The notes under the pieces are model-generated. The model was not told the origin of the DNA and searched no databases. It saw nothing but the letters and a program-made list of their open reading frames with translations. From Ustulina deusta (lineage: Eukaryota > Ascomycota > Sordariomycetes > Xylariales > Xylariaceae), in contig JAJNNX010000018.1 in assembly GCA_023159155.1 (NCBI GenBank), positions 496,001 through 560,000 on the forward strand: a DNA stretch of 64,000 nt, given 5' to 3'. Of this stretch, positions 1 through 12,317 are shown one piece after another. The translations under genes and the position numbers were made by a program. Numbering within the stretch: position 1 is the first letter of the stretch; every line of letters starts with the position of its first letter.

Positions 1-1
1 T

Positions 2-1375
2 ATCGACAATCCCAACGCTTATCTAGTCGACCGCATTGCGTATCAAATGCATAATCGCTATAAACAGCTTCTAACAGCAAAGCAAAATCACATGAACCAA
101 GTCAATCAACGGGATTGCTCTTCTGGGTCTTTCTGCCGATCCCTTGGCGGCACCATAAAGTATTGGGACGGCCGTGGCGGTGATCGTGGAGCCGATCCAT
201 CATCGAGCAGGGCTATTTCATCGGACGAAGAAGCAACACCACTTGAAGGGGGTATCAACGCAGAGAGCTTCCCGCAGGGAATCACTCCACCTCCAGCGAC
301 CTCCCTCCCAGCTGAATTTGAGTGTCCGTTATGCTTTACTATTAGAAGGTTCCAGAAGCCTTCTGATTGGACGAAGCACGTGCACGAAGATGTACAGCCG
401 TTTACCTGTACTTGGGACAGATGCCGTGATCCAAAGATGTTCAAGCGAAAGGCCGACTGGGTCCGCCACGAGAACGAAGGCCACCGTCATCTAGAGTGGT
501 GGACGTGTGACGTGGATGACTGTCGCCACATCTGCTACAGAAGGGATAATTTTTTGCAGCATCTAGTCCGCGAGCACAAGTTTCCGGAGCCCAAGGTCAA
601 GACTAAAGCCGCCATAAAAAAGGCCGGTGGAGCTGACCAGACATGGCAAAAAGTCGAACAGTGCCATGAGGAGACAACGAAGAAACCGACTGAAGAACCG
701 TGCCGATTCTGTGGGAAAACTTTCCCTACTTGGAAGAAACTCACAGTTCACCTTGCCAAGCATATGGAGCAGATCAGCCTTCCTGTAGTAGAGCTTGTTA
801 TGAAGAAGGAACTCGACCCCGACACCATCATCAGCCCTGTCCAGGACCCCCCGCCACGCCATTTTGGTCTTCCTCCGCCCTCAACGACGCCTTTGATTAA
901 ACCAGATCCCCAAGACCTTAGCCCACAGGTTCCTCAGACAAGTGCCAGTATGATTAACTATAGCACTCCAAATACGGTAGGGTTTTCACCCATACCCCGG
1001 GCACCCATGGGGAACACATACTATACCCAACAGCCGACAGGACAACCGTACCATAACATACCTCCTCAAGCAAGCAATATGATGATGCAACCACAATACA
1101 ACACTCAGCAACAGTATCATGGGCTACCAGTAACCACGACTACGTTTGGACAACCTGGTACTACCTACACTTTGGGCATGGCGGTTCCTGATACTGAACC
1201 GTTTCCAGCATTTGATTCCCTTGGTATCCAAGACCCAACTGGAGGGATTGGCTATCAAAATTTAGGGAACCCTACCCTTCACAGCGTTGAACAGTACGGC
1301 AGCAACCATGGGTCGGTATCACCCTACTCCCACTCTCCCCATCCAGGTCACAATGGCCAATTCTACACCTCTTGA
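2..1375 (+). CDS. Fungal C2H2 zinc-finger protein, 5' end cut by window
   Basis: The frame is open from base 2 to a TGA at 1373-1375, so the gene starts left of the window; the first ATG at 47 is probably internal. The part before it (LVDRIAYQMHNRYKQLL) and the CSSGSFCRSLGG stretch fit the conserved region that precedes the fingers in a common Pezizomycotina family. The fingers follow: CPLC with the HVHED histidines, CTWDRC, then CDVDDC with HLVREH, and a last CRFC with HLAKH. Phrases such as KPSDWTKHVHEDVQPFTC and FKRKADWVRHENE are hallmarks of the family. The C-terminal third is rich in Pro, Gln, Ser and Thr, as in activation or disordered regions. A nuclear DNA-binding role is inferred from the fingers; the target is unknown. 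The family is clear and the exact function is not. Confidence 0.88.
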   Translation: MDNPNAYLVDRIAYQMHNRYKQLLTAKQNHMNQVNQRDCSSGSFCRSLGGTIKYWDGRGGDRGADPSSSRAISSDEEATPLEGGINAESFPQGITPPPATSLPAEFECPLCFTIRRFQKPSDWTKHVHEDVQPFTCTWDRCRDPKMFKRKADWVRHENEGHRHLEWWTCDVDDCRHICYRRDNFLQHLVREHKFPEPKVKTKAAIKKAGGADQTWQKVEQCHEETTKKPTEEPCRFCGKTFPTWKKLTVHLAKHMEQISLPVVELVMKKELDPDTIISPVQDPPPRHFGLPPPSTTPLIKPDPQDLSPQVPQTSASMINYSTPNTVGFSPIPRAPMGNTYYTQQPTGQPYHNIPPQASNMMMQPQYNTQQQYHGLPVTTTTFGQPGTTYTLGMAVPDTEPFPAFDSLGIQDPTGGIGYQNLGNPTLHSVEQYGSNHGSVSPYSHSPHPGHNGQFYTS

Positions 1376-4300
1376 AGAGTGACGGTACCGAAGTTGGTGA
1401 TGCCGTTACCATTTCGATATAAACATATATATATAAGTAGTAATCTACCGCACCACCGATGGCTAGACATGGATATTCCAAGACTCATCACTGTGTTGAT
1501 TACCCACGATGGTGGTCTCATCACCCACGTACCTAGCTAGGCCAGCCATTAGGTTGGCATTTATGATGGCGTTATACCCAAGCATATATTTCTTTGGCGA
1601 CACCAGGTGCGCCACTTGCATGTCCCGTTCTTCCCTGGTTTTTATAGAGGCGTGGAATTTATGAAACGGCAAGATGATCGACGGATATACTGAAGGCATT
1701 GAGCAAAGTGTCTCACAGAATTTCTCTTCTCTCCCTCGTCACATCTCGCTTCAAAGATCGGCAGCCAATGCCGTATGTTAAGAGAGTTTCATGCTCGGAA
1801 GCGAGAATTTTGGATATGGATACCTCTCACCCGAGATAATGGCTCACGAAGTTCTTTTAGAAGGCGATTCACTTAGCAGGCGAGTCGTCCGTGGTTTTGA
1901 TCGCGAGGAGCGTGAACGAACTGATGGATCTGGATGGCAACACAGTTGGAAAGACAGGGACGCGACAGAAGTGGAAATGATGGACTGTTCGCAAGGTGCT
2001 TCAGGAGTTCATTTTGTTTGTTTTTTTGCTACTTACGAGTACCTACGTCCTTCAATAGAGGCTTTTTTGCTACGTTATTGATTGTGTATACTCAAACTCG
2101 CCGGATTGTGTGATATCGACCTCCCCCCCTCCCCCCCGGCCCGATCTTCTTTAAGGTTTTCCTCGGGTTGGTCTCCGAGCGACTAGATAGACTCCGCCGC
2201 CTATGGCTCAAGGCAGACCACGAGGGTTGCACGCAACCCACCTGTTTCGTAACACATGTAGATGACCAATATTCGGCATTTTGCCATACTCCGCCACCTT
2301 AGTTGCTTGGACCGAATGATTTCGCCCCAGCACATCAGTAGGGGCACCCATCCCCTCTTCGAGCCAATTGTACAGGCCAAGAATACCCCGCTCGATGATA
2401 AGTAGAAATTCCTGTCGATGGAGGTACCGTAGTAGCAAGCGACCGGGACGGGGGCCACAACCAATTTGTAGGCTGCGCTTACGAGAACAGGCTGATAAAT
2501 AGCACGATTTCATGCTGTATTACCTCTTTGGTGTCATTTTCTTCGCTCGCCCCCGACAGAACTTCAAGCGAGCCGTATCACGATTCAACTTTATTATCAT
2601 TGTGCACCAAGTAGTTTGAAGACGTGCAGAACGAATCGTTTGATGTCGTGTGATGCTAGTTGGATTATCGCCATCTAGGATCCGAGCAAGCCGACTCCGT
2701 GTTTCAAGTACACCTCGCTTTCTCACAGCCAGCACATTTTGCCGTTTCAGTCGACCTTGGTCTCTTTGACGGCTAGTTATATAGTATACTAGGTATAATA
2801 TAGAAAGCACCGACGCATCGAAGCCGAGAAGGGGGTCTAGTCGCTATGTTCCGAGCGTTGTTGGGGATACTGAGGGAGTGACTCAATGCGCTATTCCTCT
2901 TCATCTCTAATACCTGTGAGAACGTTGATAAGCAGAAGGGCGATGGGTACCTCCTGCTAGACGTTCGTACTAAGAAATGAGGCAGAATAATCCTCTGGAG
3001 ATCAGGGTTGTTGAATAAGCCTCATCATGTATTCTACGAACAGCCACCACCGGCTACTCGACTGAGTAGGTAGGTAGGTTAGATGATTGACACCCTATCT
3101 ATTGAGGTTTGAAAGAAAGAAAGAAAAAAAGATAAAGCCTTATCTGACCGAGTAAGAAATGCAATATTTAGGCTCCACATTCCAAGGTCTTGGGAAGGAT
3201 TCTCGTCAAGAAGCAAAGGTCAGAGCCGAGTCTCCGACATACGGGTGGAGGATGCAGGGCGTAGGTGAGATCGATGGCGGAGGGCAGTGATGATGGCGAG
3301 CGGGGCTTATAACCCTTGCCGATGCAACCCTCTGACGCAAGACTCTGCCGCAACGCTCTGGGCTCTGGGCTCTGGGCGAGCAACGGTGAACCGGATTAAG
3401 TAAGTACCTACCTAGTTAAGTAGCTTACACTAACCACATGCTAACTACCTAAGGTACCTAGTCTAGATAGATACTTACATAACCTTCCATATAGCTGACA
3501 CTGACAGTCACTTCTGTAACATATTGGAGGCAGAGTGCTCTATAGAGTATATAAGACCTAAGACCAGTGAAACGTGATAGAGGGCTAGTAGGAAGTACAA
3601 GGACAGAGTTGAAGTCTTTTTATCGATTTAATAGGAATTCGTATTAGCAGTACTGATAGTATCTAGTAGTGGACAGAGAGATGAACAGCGATGAAAAACC
3701 TCTATCAGCCGTTTAGGTACTCAGTTTATTCATCAGTGGCATTGATAGGTACATGTGTCCCGTGGCGGGCTACCCTCATGTTTCAGAGGTCTCGGTTCCA
3801 CTGAAATTGCGCCGTGCAGGCGGCTGGGTCCGCCACGCTAATACTAGGGTCCTTCGAAGAGCGTCCGAAAGCCAATCATCTTCCAATGGGCCTGTTGCTG
3901 GCGGGTTTCGTGTTAGACTACCTTCCGGCCTACACCACCGACTGGCTCTCCAACCTCAACCGAAGATTTGACGCCAGTCTTTCCCAGTCAGGGCCATGAC
4001 AGACGAGGCATGGGGGCTAGTGAAGGGGTTGACTATAACGAGGTAGGTAGTTCAGACAATACTGTCAGCAGCATTGACTAATGATCGACAACAAGGCTTG
4101 CTTGCGAGGGTGAGAATCAGGGGCCCCATCCGACGAACTACCTACTTACCTGACATGCAGAGACTCAACTTTGCTTCTTCTCCAACCATTTCTCTACTTC
4201 TGGCGGGCTGGCTGGCATTCCGTTTCCCACCCTCACTAGATCGCCTGGCGCGTGGTCTTTCTATCCTCTGGGCTGGCCTACCCTTTTGTGATTTTATTCT

Positions 4301-4994
4301 TATTTTGGGGGCGATGCCCTCGTTCGCCGTACACTTACCCTCTCCGCTCGTTTCACCTTACGCGCTGATGCCCCCCTGCCTTAGGTATCCGGCCTGCCTA
4401 AATCTACTTACACCGTCGACCTCCTCGTCCACTCTGACGCTAGCTCGTGGATGACGAACGAACCCTGTGTAAACGTTTGGTCATAACAGCCATATTGGAA
4501 CCCTGTGTTTATTGTCTCTACCCTTCGTTTTGTTTCTTGTTCATTGTTTCTTTCAGCAGCAATTACTGGCTGCTGTCTTTCGTTCTTTCCAGGTTGATCC
4601 TCGGCCCGTTTTCTCTTTTTGAATTCATTACTAGATACGTCTTTCTTGAAGAGAGCATTCCTTTTGCCTGCGAGTCTTTGTTCGTTGTGGTTGTCTACAT
4701 TATTGTGAGCGATTCCCGATTCATTCACCTTATACATACAGCCCATCAACATTCCGCTGGACGACCGGAAATCTAAATTCACATATACGGGATTTTATTA
4801 CCACCATTATTTTACTTTATTTTTCGACAACTTGGGCCACAGTTACATATCCTGGTTGATTTGTACGGTGAATTCCGTGGCTTCGAGACATTCATTCACA
4901 GCCATTCTCAGTATACCAACTCTCAAACGTCAAGCAAAACAACAATTCTTCTCACATGAGAACGAAGAAACAGTGTTAGGGCCGAAAAGGAAAA
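1376..4994. other. Intergenic spacer, no supportable gene
   Basis: Only short unrelated open frames occur here (the longest about 126 codons at 4074-4454) and none matches a family I know. The spacer holds a C-rich tract at about 2120-2140, a GAAA-type run near 3113-3130, several AGGTAGGTA/ACCTACCTA strings (3062-3080 and 3398-3480) and a pyrimidine-rich stretch at 4450-4990 that is likely the promoter and 5' leader of the next gene. Confidence 0.6.
3355..3375. repeat. Three perfect 7-bp tandem units (gctctgg)
   Basis: The unit gctctgg is repeated three times without interruption in non-coding DNA. It is a simple minisatellite-like tract with no evident function. Confidence 0.85.
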
Positions 4995-7428
4995 ATGGGT
5001 CGATCAGGTTCTTGGTCGATACGGAAGGCTGCGGTGTTAGCGACAGCACTCGTAGCTACTGGAGTGCTCGGCGATGATATTTTGGTCACAGACGGATTCA
5101 ACAACTGCAACAACAACAATAGCGATATTACGGTGGACAACGTCGATATCAAGTATAACAACGCCGATAAGACGGTTACATTTAATGTTGCTGGCACGAG
5201 CGCCAGAGAACAAAATGTCACGGCGAAGTTGACCGTAACGGCATTCGGCCAGAATGTTTATTCCAACCAGTTTGATCCCTGTGACCCAGCGACGTTTGTC
5301 CAGCAATTGTGCCCTGGTATGTGTTCCTATTGAAATATCCCTCGATATATAACCAGAGCTCTTGCTAACGATTTATAGTACCTCCGGGTCACTTCGGTGC
5401 CAATGGGACACAAGCCATTCCTCCCGAGTTTGCTAACAAGATCCCTGCGATTGCGTTCCAGATTCCTGACATTGCAGCTCAAGCCAAGCTTGAGCTTATG
5501 TCTCGGGACACCAACTCCACAATCGGTTGTGTTCAATCTCAAGTGACAAATGGCAAGACGGTTGACGTGCCGGCTGTCTCTTATATTGCGGCTGGAGTTG
5601 CCGCAGGTGCCCTGGTGCTAGGAGGCGCCTCGGCCATTAGTGCTGCAGTGTCGGGGGCTGCGGCCGGCGCAGGGTCAAGTGTAGGAGGAGTCGGAACAAT
5701 AAGTCCAACTTTCGGTGAAGTTTTTGGTGTTTTCCACGGATTTGCTCTCAATGGAATGATGTCAGCACAGTTGCCACAGGTGTACCGGAGCTTCTCGAAG
5801 AATTTCGCTTTCTCCACGGGTCTCATCCCTTGGAGAGAGATGCAAATCGGCATCGACAACTTCCGCGCGAAGACTGGTGGTAACGTCACAAATGATAGCG
5901 TAGAGCTTCTCCAAAACACGACACTCGTTTTCCCAGATGGATCAACGTCAAGCGCTAATGGCACGCTATTCAAACGCGCGTTTGAGAATTTTGCAGTTCT
6001 AGCGCTTCGAGATATCGATACTCAAGTCAACTCAACAACCACAGGTGGCGATGGTGCCAGCCCAACGGAATCTTCAATTCGTACTGCTGTTTCCGGAATT
6101 AGGGGTTTTGTTAATACACTTGCAGTCCCCGAATCGAATACATTTATGACGGTTCTTGAGATTGTCGCCATAGTTATTGGTGTCATCATCGTTAGCATCC
6201 TCTTGGTCAAGGTCATCTTGGAGGCTTGGGCTCTTTTCGGACGATTTCCCAAGTCTCTGGCTGACTTTCGCAAGCATTACTGGGGTTCTATCGCGCGGGC
6301 TGTCACGTCTCTAATCCTCCTGCTTTATGGTGTATGGGTTCTTTACTGCGTTTTCCAGTTCACACATGGAGACTCGTGGGCCGCCCAAGCCCTCGCTGCT
6401 GTCACACTCGCCCTGTTTACTGGTATCCTCGCCTTCTTCTCATGGAAGATATGGAGCACAGCACGAAAACTGAAGGACGCAGAAGGAGACACCACTAGCT
6501 TGTACGAGGATAAGCTATACTGGCGGAAGTACTCTCTCTTTTACGAGTCGTACAAGAAGGGGTACTGGTGGGTGTTCATGCCGGTTATCCTCTACCTATT
6601 TGCAAAGGGGACGGTGATAGCGGCGACGGACGGGCACGGGATGGTTCAGACTATCGCGTCGCTGATTGTTGAAGGACTTTTCCTCATCTTGTTATTATGG
6701 AGTCGTCCGTACGAACGCAAGTCTGGGAATATTATCAACATCACGATCCAGGTAGTTCGTGTGCTTTCTGTGGTGTTAATTTTGGTCTTCGTCGAGGAAT
6801 TCGGCATCACACAGACAACACAGACGGTCGCCGGAGTTGTTCTCATCGCAGTGCAAGCCGCCCTCGCTGCCATGCTCGCCATCCTAATTCTCTGGAACAC
6901 TATCATCTCCCTCTGCAAACAAAACCCTCATCAAAAGAGGAGAAAAGAAATGGGTAAGTTGCGCACACACATGGATAAAGCAGCTATTATGCCCCCTCGG
7001 GCTCCTAACGAAACACTACTAACCAGCCGTCATTTGCAGAGCAAACGCAGCGCGACACGTTGACATCACTTGGCCCTCATAACTCGCTGCTGATGGATCG
7101 AACGAAGTCTAATGAGACTCCTACTTTCTCATTCGCTAAACTAACTACGACCAGCAATCAACCGATTAGTGACACTCCCCCCCGCGACTCATTGGGCGGC
7201 ATGTCGATAGGCTCTGGTTACTTGAAAGCGCCGAGCCAGAGCAGACCACTCACACCTTCCATCCCGTTCGGGGCCAACCAAAGTCGCGAAAATCTCATCA
7301 CTCATGCGGCCCCGCTAGACAGAGAACCAACGATACCGAATTTAGGGGATTTTGGAGGCAGCCGGCCATATCAAGGGAATTATGGCCCCGGGGCTTATTC
7401 ATCGTATCGAGGTCCTGGCGGATTTTAA
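4995..7428 (+). CDS. Flc family membrane protein (ML-like plus TRP-like domains)
   Basis: Three exons (4995-5316, 5379-6953, 7040-7428) encode 761 residues. Introns of 62 and 86 nt have gtatgt and gtaagt donors; the first has a gctaacg branch site, and joining keeps frame at both. A signal peptide occupies roughly residues 1-26, then comes an N-glycosylated lumenal ML-like domain with spaced cysteines (NNCNNNNSD, FDPCDPATF, LCPVPPGHFG, STIGC). A Gly/Ala-rich helix (VSYIAAGVAAGALVLGGASA), a second lumenal loop and about eight further membrane helices follow, ending in a hydrophilic cytosolic tail. This is the layout of yeast Flc1-3 and fission yeast Pkd2, which act in calcium handling, FAD import into the ER and cell-wall integrity. 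Which of these roles applies cannot be told from sequence. Confidence 0.92.
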
Positions 7429-8285
7429 TCTTGCATCGTTGCATCATAACAACCATGAGAGAAGCCTTAATTAGAGACACCGGCGAGGTTGGATGTTCGG
7501 CTCCAGCATAAAACCTACTTTCTAATTTATTATTATGTTATTATTATGTGCCCACGATACTCTTGTATGTATATAAGTTACTTATCTGTATCTTAGCGAG
7601 AAGGCTTTGATGCCAATAAACGATGTCTGTGAATAAGTACAAGCATTTATATTTACATAAACTATCAAATATTCCAGATTCTATGTAGAGCCTAGGAACC
7701 CCCCCCCCCCAAAAAAAAAAACAAACAATAATGAAATAATGCTGTTTCTATGTAAACATTGGGGCTCTACATGAATCTGTATTCTCCGATGTTGTTTAGT
7801 AATTACATAAGGTAGGTACCGTTGAACAGCAAGGCGGACATTAATGTCGTAGACCCCCTATCTCCCATCGATGTACCTAAGTGTAAGTACCTACCTGACA
7901 TCATACCTTAAGTAGTATAGACGGGAAAACCTCGGTCATGCAATCGGAGAGCATTCTTAATCGGCTTACATAATCGTGCAGCTAGCTAGCTAGGCAGGTA
8001 CTTGGAACACACAAGTCTCTCCACCAAGCTGTTACACTACGGCTAGGTATGTTGTACGCAAGGTAGGTACCTACTGACGCGTGAGACCAGCTGCCTGCCC
8101 TCCATACCCTTGATACCAACGTCAATCAGCTTCCGCCTCATCTATTCCCGACTCACCCACGACAACTGCCCTGATCATTCCCGTACAGCGGCAGAACCCC
8201 GAACGAGCTTTCGATACTTCCTCACACCTAATTTGAGAGACCAGCACCACAACAACCATTGTCCCACCGTCCAATCCTGTTCGCG
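7429..8285. other. Intergenic spacer with homopolymer and TAGGTA motifs
   Basis: This spacer holds the 3' flank of the Flc gene and the promoter of PRE2. It contains a C12-A11 junction (7699-7721) and several aggtaggtacc and gtacctaagt strings at 7810-8075. No coding sequence is supported. Confidence 0.65.
7699..7721. repeat. C12-A11 homopolymer junction
   Basis: Twelve cytosines are directly followed by eleven adenines. Exact lengths of such tracts are often uncertain in assemblies. Confidence 0.9.
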
Positions 8286-9232
8286 ATGGATAGTCTCGTC
8301 GCTCGATACAGCCGTCCTGCGGCCTTCCAGAACGAAACACTGGGAGAGGACCAATATGACGACTTCCAAAATGACATCACCCCGACCTTGTCCCTGAAGT
8401 TCGCCATGCCCCCAGTAGCACAGGTGAGTTCAGCTGAGCAGTACTGGGTCAACTTTGCAGGCATGCAGGCGTTGCATCTTCTTAACTAACTGTGTCTTTC
8501 TTCCTATACCAGCCCTCTGCCTGGCTCCGGGCTGCCACAGACGACCGGTCAAACCCCAACTGCCCAATCAAGATCGCCCACGGTACTACGACACTAGCAT
8601 TCCGGTTCCAGGGCGGCATCATCGTCGCAACGGACTCGCGTGCAACGGCGGGCAACTGGATCGCCTCGCAGACGGTGAAGAAGGTGATCGAGATCAACAG
8701 CTGCCTACTGGGTACCATGGCCGGCGGCGCCGCCGACTGCCAGTACTGGCTGGCGTGGCTAGGAATGCAGTGTCGGCTGCACGAGCTACGGCACAAGCGG
8801 CGCATCAGCGTCGCCGCCGCGTCTAAGATCCTCGCCAACCTCGTCTATCAGTACAAGGGAATGGGGCTGTCGATGGGCACCATGTGCGCCGGCGTGACGC
8901 CCGAGGAAGGGCCCGCGCTCTACTACATCGATTCGGACGGCACGCGCCTCTCCGGGAACCTGTTCTGCGTCGGTTCCGGCCAGACATTCGCCTACGGCGT
9001 CCTCGACGCCGAGTATCGATACGATCTCGCCGACGAGGACGCCCTCGAGCTCGGCCGTCGCTCTATCCTCGCCGCTACCCACCGCGATGCTTATTCTGGT
9101 GGCTACATCAACTTGTACCATGTTAAAGAGGAGGGCTGGGTCAAGCACGGTTTCAACGACACGAACCCTATCTTCTGGAAGACGAAGCTCGAGAAGGGCG
9201 AGTTCACAAATGTCACCAGTGCGCTAGACTAG
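8286..9232 (+). CDS. PRE2: 20S proteasome subunit beta type-5 (chymotrypsin-like)
   Basis: Two exons (8286-8423, 8513-9232) encode 285 residues; the 89-nt intron has a gtgagt donor and a cttaactaac branch site and lies in phase 0. The propeptide is removed before Thr71 in the conserved [10 protein letters not shown] context, leaving a mature chain of about 215 residues. The catalytic Thr1, Asp17 (ATDSRATAG) and Lys33-type residues ([11 protein letters not shown]) are present, as is the [13 protein letters not shown] block, including the Ala45-Gly pair of beta5 S1 pockets. This N-terminal nucleophile hydrolase cleaves after hydrophobic residues inside the proteasome core. The gene is convergent with the Qri7 gene downstream. 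ATG 8286 is chosen because it starts the conserved prosegment; an in-frame ATG 27 bases upstream is less likely. Confidence 0.97.
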
Positions 9233-9560
9233 AGTCTAGTTCATCATTAAACTTCGTAGCTACATTACGAAATTCAACCAGGTCACCAGTTTATCTAAGG
9301 CTTAGATCCGCCCATTGTGTGAACATTGAGCAATATGTATCAGAGAGGCAGGCAGATCATACAGGCTGGTGGGGAGGGGTGAAAGGTAAAGAGACGTGAT
9401 AGACTGTGACATCTGCGCTATGCACATACAAAACCACTAAAGAAGGGGTCGCTGAGAGTTTTCATTCAGCCATGAGGACTCTATGACATCTATTTTCACT
9501 TCCCGTTTCCTTTCCTGTGACTTGGCCTAATCCTGGCAATACTATGCTAGCCCCGGGGAT
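9233..9560. other. Convergent 3' flanks
   Basis: About 330 bp between two converging genes. It should hold both polyadenylation regions; no other feature is seen. Confidence 0.6.
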
Positions 9561-11192
9561 TCATACACGTCCCATATTAATTATATTCTCTATATGTACT
9601 GTCTCTGGTTTCGCGGATAGATGATGCCAACCCTCGACTTCTAGAATACCCCCGTCTTCGTCCTTGGGGTCCAGCGGCCACTTGCGTAGGACCATGATGC
9701 CGAGACCGCTACGCCAACCAAGCTCGTACATCTCCATCCCGGTCCACGCAATCATGGCCGCGTTGTCGGTGCACAGAGACACCGGCGGCGCCACTACTTC
9801 CACATCGCCGTAGGAGCGGGCATCAAGGATCTTGCGCATGACGTGCCGTAGGTATCTGTTGCTCGCGACACCGCCGGAAAGAACGATGGTCTTCATCCCA
9901 CTTGGTCCTTCGGCATCCGCGTTAGATTTTTTCTTGCCAGATCTTTTCTTGATCGATTTTTTCATTTTCAACTTCTCCTTCTCTGCTTGTAAGGCGAACA
10001 AGACACGACTTGTCAGGTGTTCGAAGACAAGAGTCATGACTCCCCGCGCTATCATCCTGCGCAAATCCTCGTCCATATCTGGGTGGTCCATCATCATCTT
10101 CTGTACTTGTCCGTTTAAACCTGCAAACTCGTACGTGGACGCCGCTTCTTTGCTCTGCCCCCCGAGCGAGAGAGGCGGCGTTAAGCTGCCGGTTTCCATT
10201 TCAAATATTTTGATCTCGTCTCCCCGACTGACCGGGGGGGTGTAATCGTAGTCGTAGTTGGCCGAGTGTGTGGAGTCTGGGAACGCGAATTCCTCGAGAA
10301 TAGGGCCGTGCATGCCCACGGCGGCGAGTTCGGCGGAAATAATCTCCGGCGGCACTATCAGCCGCGCACACTTGTCGATCATATCGCCCGCGGCGATATT
10401 CAACGCGTCGGCGATGATATGGTGCTCGTTGACGGCCTCGGAGCGCACTAGCATCGTATGCCCGCCGGAGACGAGTAGCGAGAGGAACGGGAACTGAGGG
10501 CTCTTTGGTTTTCCGCTCTCTATTTTATCCCATGTGTCATCCCCTATTCCTAGACTTGTCCAATCACCATACTGGCGTGCTTGCTGTTCCTCAAGTGCTC
10601 CAACCAACCGTGGCGTCAGCGCATGCGCTTGCATGTGATTGACCCCAAGCAATGGCACGTCCCATGCGACCGCTAGCCCTTTCGCGAGGTTCAACCCCGT
10701 CGCAAGATTCGATGTCATCCCTGGGCCTCGCGTCACCGATATGAAGTCGGGTTTCAACCGTGGGTCTCCGTCGACCCAAAGGATCTTGCTATCGTCTTTG
10801 CCTTCTTGGGGCGAGCCGACGTGGGTTGCTCTAGGCAGCACCCGCAGCGCCTTCTGAACGAGCGGTGCCAGATTCTGGCTGTGCGAGGTGACGGCAACAA
10901 CGGGGTGAACGCCGCCGTAGGAGGAGCTGTCCGACGTAATCTTCTCATTGAAATGTAGGTGGGCGACGCCATCCTCGCCCTTCTCTAGGACAGCTACGCA
11001 GGTATCGTCGCAGGAGGTCTCGATTGCTAACGTCAAGAGCCCTCGCTGGGTCTGTTGGGCGAGAAGACAAGGCCGGAAGCATGTTGAGGGTGAGGACAGC
11101 GGCCGTGGGAGGCGGGTGGTGAAAGAAACTCGTCGCGCAAACGGGCTACCTCCGGAGAGGAGTTGCCGCGAGCAATTCCATAGCTTGCTCAT
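9561..11192 (-). CDS. QRI7: Mitochondrial tRNA N6-threonylcarbamoyladenosine transferase (Qri7/OSGEPL1)
   Basis: An uninterrupted frame encodes 543 residues from ATG 11192. The frame is open to 11294 (577 aa), but the chosen start gives a basic, Ser/Arg-rich leader (MSKLWNCSRQLLSGG and on) typical of mitochondrial import. The TsaD/Kae1/Qri7 fold follows: LLTLAIETSCDDTCVAVLE, GGVHPVVAVTSHSQNLAPL, SVTRGPGMTSNLATGLN, the metal-binding NHMQAHAL, LLVSGGHTML and the ATP-binding VLSGGVASNRYLR. The enzyme moves threonylcarbamoyl onto A37 of ANN-decoding mitochondrial tRNAs. A Lys/Ser-rich insertion (KMKKSIKKRSGKKKS) before the last motif is larger than in yeast. Divergent from alpha-tubulin. Confidence 0.94.
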   Translation of the reverse strand: MSKLWNCSRQLLSGGSPFARRVSFTTRLPRPLSSPSTCFRPCLLAQQTQRGLLTLAIETSCDDTCVAVLEKGEDGVAHLHFNEKITSDSSSYGGVHPVVAVTSHSQNLAPLVQKALRVLPRATHVGSPQEGKDDSKILWVDGDPRLKPDFISVTRGPGMTSNLATGLNLAKGLAVAWDVPLLGVNHMQAHALTPRLVGALEEQQARQYGDWTSLGIGDDTWDKIESGKPKSPQFPFLSLLVSGGHTMLVRSEAVNEHHIIADALNIAAGDMIDKCARLIVPPEIISAELAAVGMHGPILEEFAFPDSTHSANYDYDYTPPVSRGDEIKIFEMETGSLTPPLSLGGQSKEAASTYEFAGLNGQVQKMMMDHPDMDEDLRRMIARGVMTLVFEHLTSRVLFALQAEKEKLKMKKSIKKRSGKKKSNADAEGPSGMKTIVLSGGVASNRYLRHVMRKILDARSYGDVEVVAPPVSLCTDNAAMIAWTGMEMYELGWRSGLGIMVLRKWPLDPKDEDGGILEVEGWHHLSAKPETVHIENIINMGRV

Positions 11193-12317
11193 CAAGGTAC
11201 TTGGCTTTGATGAGTGCGTGTTGTGAGGGCCGCGGGAGGTGACTGTCGTCGTGTCGATCAACGGCTCCGTGGCGCTTTCGGCGGTGAGGTACACACAATG
11301 TAGGTAGATGCTGTAAAAAAAAGTTTACGCATATAGTCCGTTAAACATGGGTATTGCCTTTTTCGGAATTATCCCCTTACCCAAAACTCTCAGACCTACA
11401 GTAGGTATAGTGCCCCGTGCACTATGCTAGGTACCTAGGTACTTAGTAAACACCGGGCACTTTGTCTAAGGTTAGTAGGTAGTGTATGCTGTATACTAAA
11501 TTACAGATGATGAAAGCTCCTATATCATGTTTCGCCACTCGTGGTGTCGATATTCTTTCATTCGACAACTCTTGTTGCCCCAATACCTAATTCCCGCCAT
11601 GATGCTTGTCTATCACCGAGAGTCCATGAACGAAGCTCTGGTCCTGCAGGCATTGAAATGGCAATACAAGGCACAAATGTAGCATAGTCCTGTACATTAG
11701 CTGGCAGACTGTGACGCTAATGGCTAGAAGCCGCACGACCCCTGTAGCGCCAACACGTTGGTTGGTAAAGCGGTGTGTAAATATGGGGCCTTTTCGGCAG
11801 CTTCATCTGTTTACGTCGAAGTACCATGCAGCCAGAAGTGAGCGCAGGGGCCGTCCAAGAGCGACTTCATCTCTAACAGTACCCACACCCCTCCTAGCCC
11901 CCTCCCCATCAGTCTGAACGCCCCTGCATACAGCCAATCACGGTCGACCTACCGTGCCAACCCCTGAACCACAGCTACCCCCTCCCCTCTGTATCTCCCC
12001 TCACATCTCATCTGCACCTTAGTGCACAGCCAGCTGTCTAGTGTATCCAAGTACTGGTTGCTGGTGCAGTGGACGCAGCAAGCAAAGAGCAAAGCACGAC
12101 TTGAATATCCAACTCCCCACACAAAACCAGACTGTACCACGCACACCTCCTTTTGTTCACTCCCTAACACTCTGCCTGGGTAGACCGCACTAGAGGCGCT
12201 GTGCGCATTCCTCCGATACCATCCACCTCTTCTCCGATCCCAACTTTCTCTCTACTGCTTCCCCGTTCCCCTATACCCGACTTCGACTTCTTGCCATTGC
12301 GGCACACGACATTCACA
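11193..12317. other. Divergent intergenic region between QRI7 and alpha-tubulin
   Basis: Bidirectional promoter region. It contains one copy of the palindrome tacctaggta (11432-11441) with neighbouring gtaggta strings, and a long pyrimidine-rich leader (about 11880-12310) just before the tubulin start, typical of highly expressed fungal genes. No coding sequence is supported. Confidence 0.55.

Noticed and set aside
3062..3080. GGTAGGTAGGT run considered as telomeric or subtelomeric repeat
   Set aside because: It is not TTAGGG, is short, and similar strings are scattered among housekeeping genes across the window.
4074..4454. 126-codon plus-strand open frame
   Set aside because: Pyrimidine-rich leader DNA of the Flc gene; no homologue recognised and no start or splice context.
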